A stretch of DNA of 7,100 nucleotides from CAZGSG01 sp964528095 (GTDB lineage: Bacteria; Bacteroidota; Bacteroidia; Chitinophagales; Chitinophagaceae): assembly GCA_964528095.1 (NCBI GenBank), contig CAZGSG010000310.1:1-7100 (forward strand), given 5' to 3'. Every line of letters begins with the position of its first letter. The stretch's first letter is position 1. The notes beneath the pieces are model-generated. The model was not told where the DNA came from. It saw nothing but the letters and a program-made list of their open reading frames with translations, and did not search any database. Made by a program: the position numbers and the translations under genes. Below are positions 6,428 to 7,100 of the stretch, piece after piece.

Positions 6428-7100
6428 ACTGTGCTGGCTTAAAATGTTTATCCCGGCCCATTATTTTCAAAAACCGGAAATGCGCGGCCAGTGATTGATG
6501 ATAAGGCATTTCCATATAAACCAATCCGTGTTTTGCTGACAGTTCCCTGAAGATGGGTAAAATGTTGATATAATGCACATGAGAAATATTAGGCAACAGG
6601 TGATGCAGCGCATGTGCATTAAACCCACCAAGCGTCCAGTTAAAAAAGCGACTATCCGCATTATAATCCACCGAAGTGCACATTTGTAATTTGGGCCAGC
6701 TCATATCCAGCCTGTTCTCCGCATCAGCGACAGGATGCGCCACAAAATCTGAAAGATGGGAAACGCCCAGCACGCCAACAAAGATCAGCGAGACCATAAA
6801 ATGATTCAATACAAAAACCAGCAGTACATTTTCCCAGCCAAAGGGCAACACATAGACCGGCAACACGATCATATAGCCAATATAAAACAGTTTATAGATC
6901 ACCAGTTTGATCACTTCTGCCCTTGGTATCTCAATTTTTATTGTACGGCTTGAATAATTGAAATGCATCAGGGTTTCCCGGAACAAAAACCAGTTAAGCG
7001 AATAAAGCAGGTACAAGAACGGCGCGTAAAGAAACTGGTAACGAAGAAACCATTTCACTGGCTGGCTATCCGTCAACGGGAAAACGGGCTTATTCAATAA
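6417..7100 (-). CDS. Membrane fatty-acid desaturase family protein (copy 2), N-terminus beyond the window
   Basis: This frame is open to the right edge, giving about 227 C-terminal residues of a paralogue of the downstream desaturase. The match begins at RYQFLYAPFLYLLYSL (copy 1: RYQYLYAPVAYMSYSL) and continues through KLFYIGY to the third histidine box in GGFNAHALHHLLPNISH (HALHH; copy 1 has HIAHH). It ends with a shared HFRFLKIMGRDK tail. The first two histidine boxes must lie beyond the window, so a complete active site cannot be confirmed. The copies are clearly diverged: copy 1 has THHVEKTSYP where this one has VSHLSDFVAHP, so they probably have different substrates or bond positions. 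A TTG at 7097 is a possible start codon, but homology extends beyond it, so the true start is outside. Confidence 0.85.
   Translation of the reverse strand, partial: LLNKPVFPLTDSQPVKWFLRYQFLYAPFLYLLYSLNWFLFRETLMHFNYSSRTIKIEIPRAEVIKLVIYKLFYIGYMIVLPVYVLPFGWENVLLVFVLNHFMVSLIFVGVLGVSHLSDFVAHPVADAENRLDMSWPKLQMCTSVDYNADSRFFNWTLGGFNAHALHHLLPNISHVHYINILPIFRELSAKHGLVYMEMPYHQSLAAHFRFLKIMGRDKHFKPAQFEG

Overview
The window looks like chromosomal DNA of a Bacteroidota bacterium, most likely of the Chitinophagaceae type. This is judged from the protein families, the secreted carbohydrate enzymes, the near absence of Shine-Dalgarno sequences, and one intergenic match to the Bacteroidota promoter form TTG-N20-TANNTTTG. 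Base composition appears moderate throughout. I see no rRNA, tRNA, CRISPR array, insertion sequence or long repeat.

Layout. (1) At the left edge, the start of a minus-strand gene encodes an unrecognised secreted protein. It is cut by the window edge and has its own candidate promoter. (2) A divergent intergenic region of about 220 bases follows. (3) Four plus-strand genes, spaced 21-27 bases apart, probably form one operon: an exported ThuA-like protein, a polytopic membrane protein of the DUF5009/NagX/HGSNAT-like acyltransferase group, an exported GH9 glycosidase with an N-terminal Ig-like domain, and an exported GH18 chitinase with a complete catalytic motif. (4) Two minus-strand, paralogous membrane fatty-acid desaturases converge on the chitinase gene, leaving only 9 bases between the stop codons. 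The two desaturase genes overlap by 11 bases, and the upstream one runs off the right edge.

How the genes may work together. The four-gene operon reads as a small chitin/chitosan-oligosaccharide processing unit. The GH18 enzyme would cut chitin chains. The GH9 enzyme has an atypical active-site motif that resembles the exo-glucosaminidase branch more than cellulases, and would remove deacetylated residues. The membrane protein resembles the lysosomal enzyme that acetylates terminal glucosamine, and may re-acetylate glucosamine ends from a cytoplasmic acyl donor. The ThuA-like protein may act on an oxidised or otherwise modified sugar. Only the family assignments are well supported; the combined pathway is inference. 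No SusC/SusD pair, GH20 enzyme, kinase or regulator is visible here. The desaturases belong to a separate lipid-modifying transcription unit.
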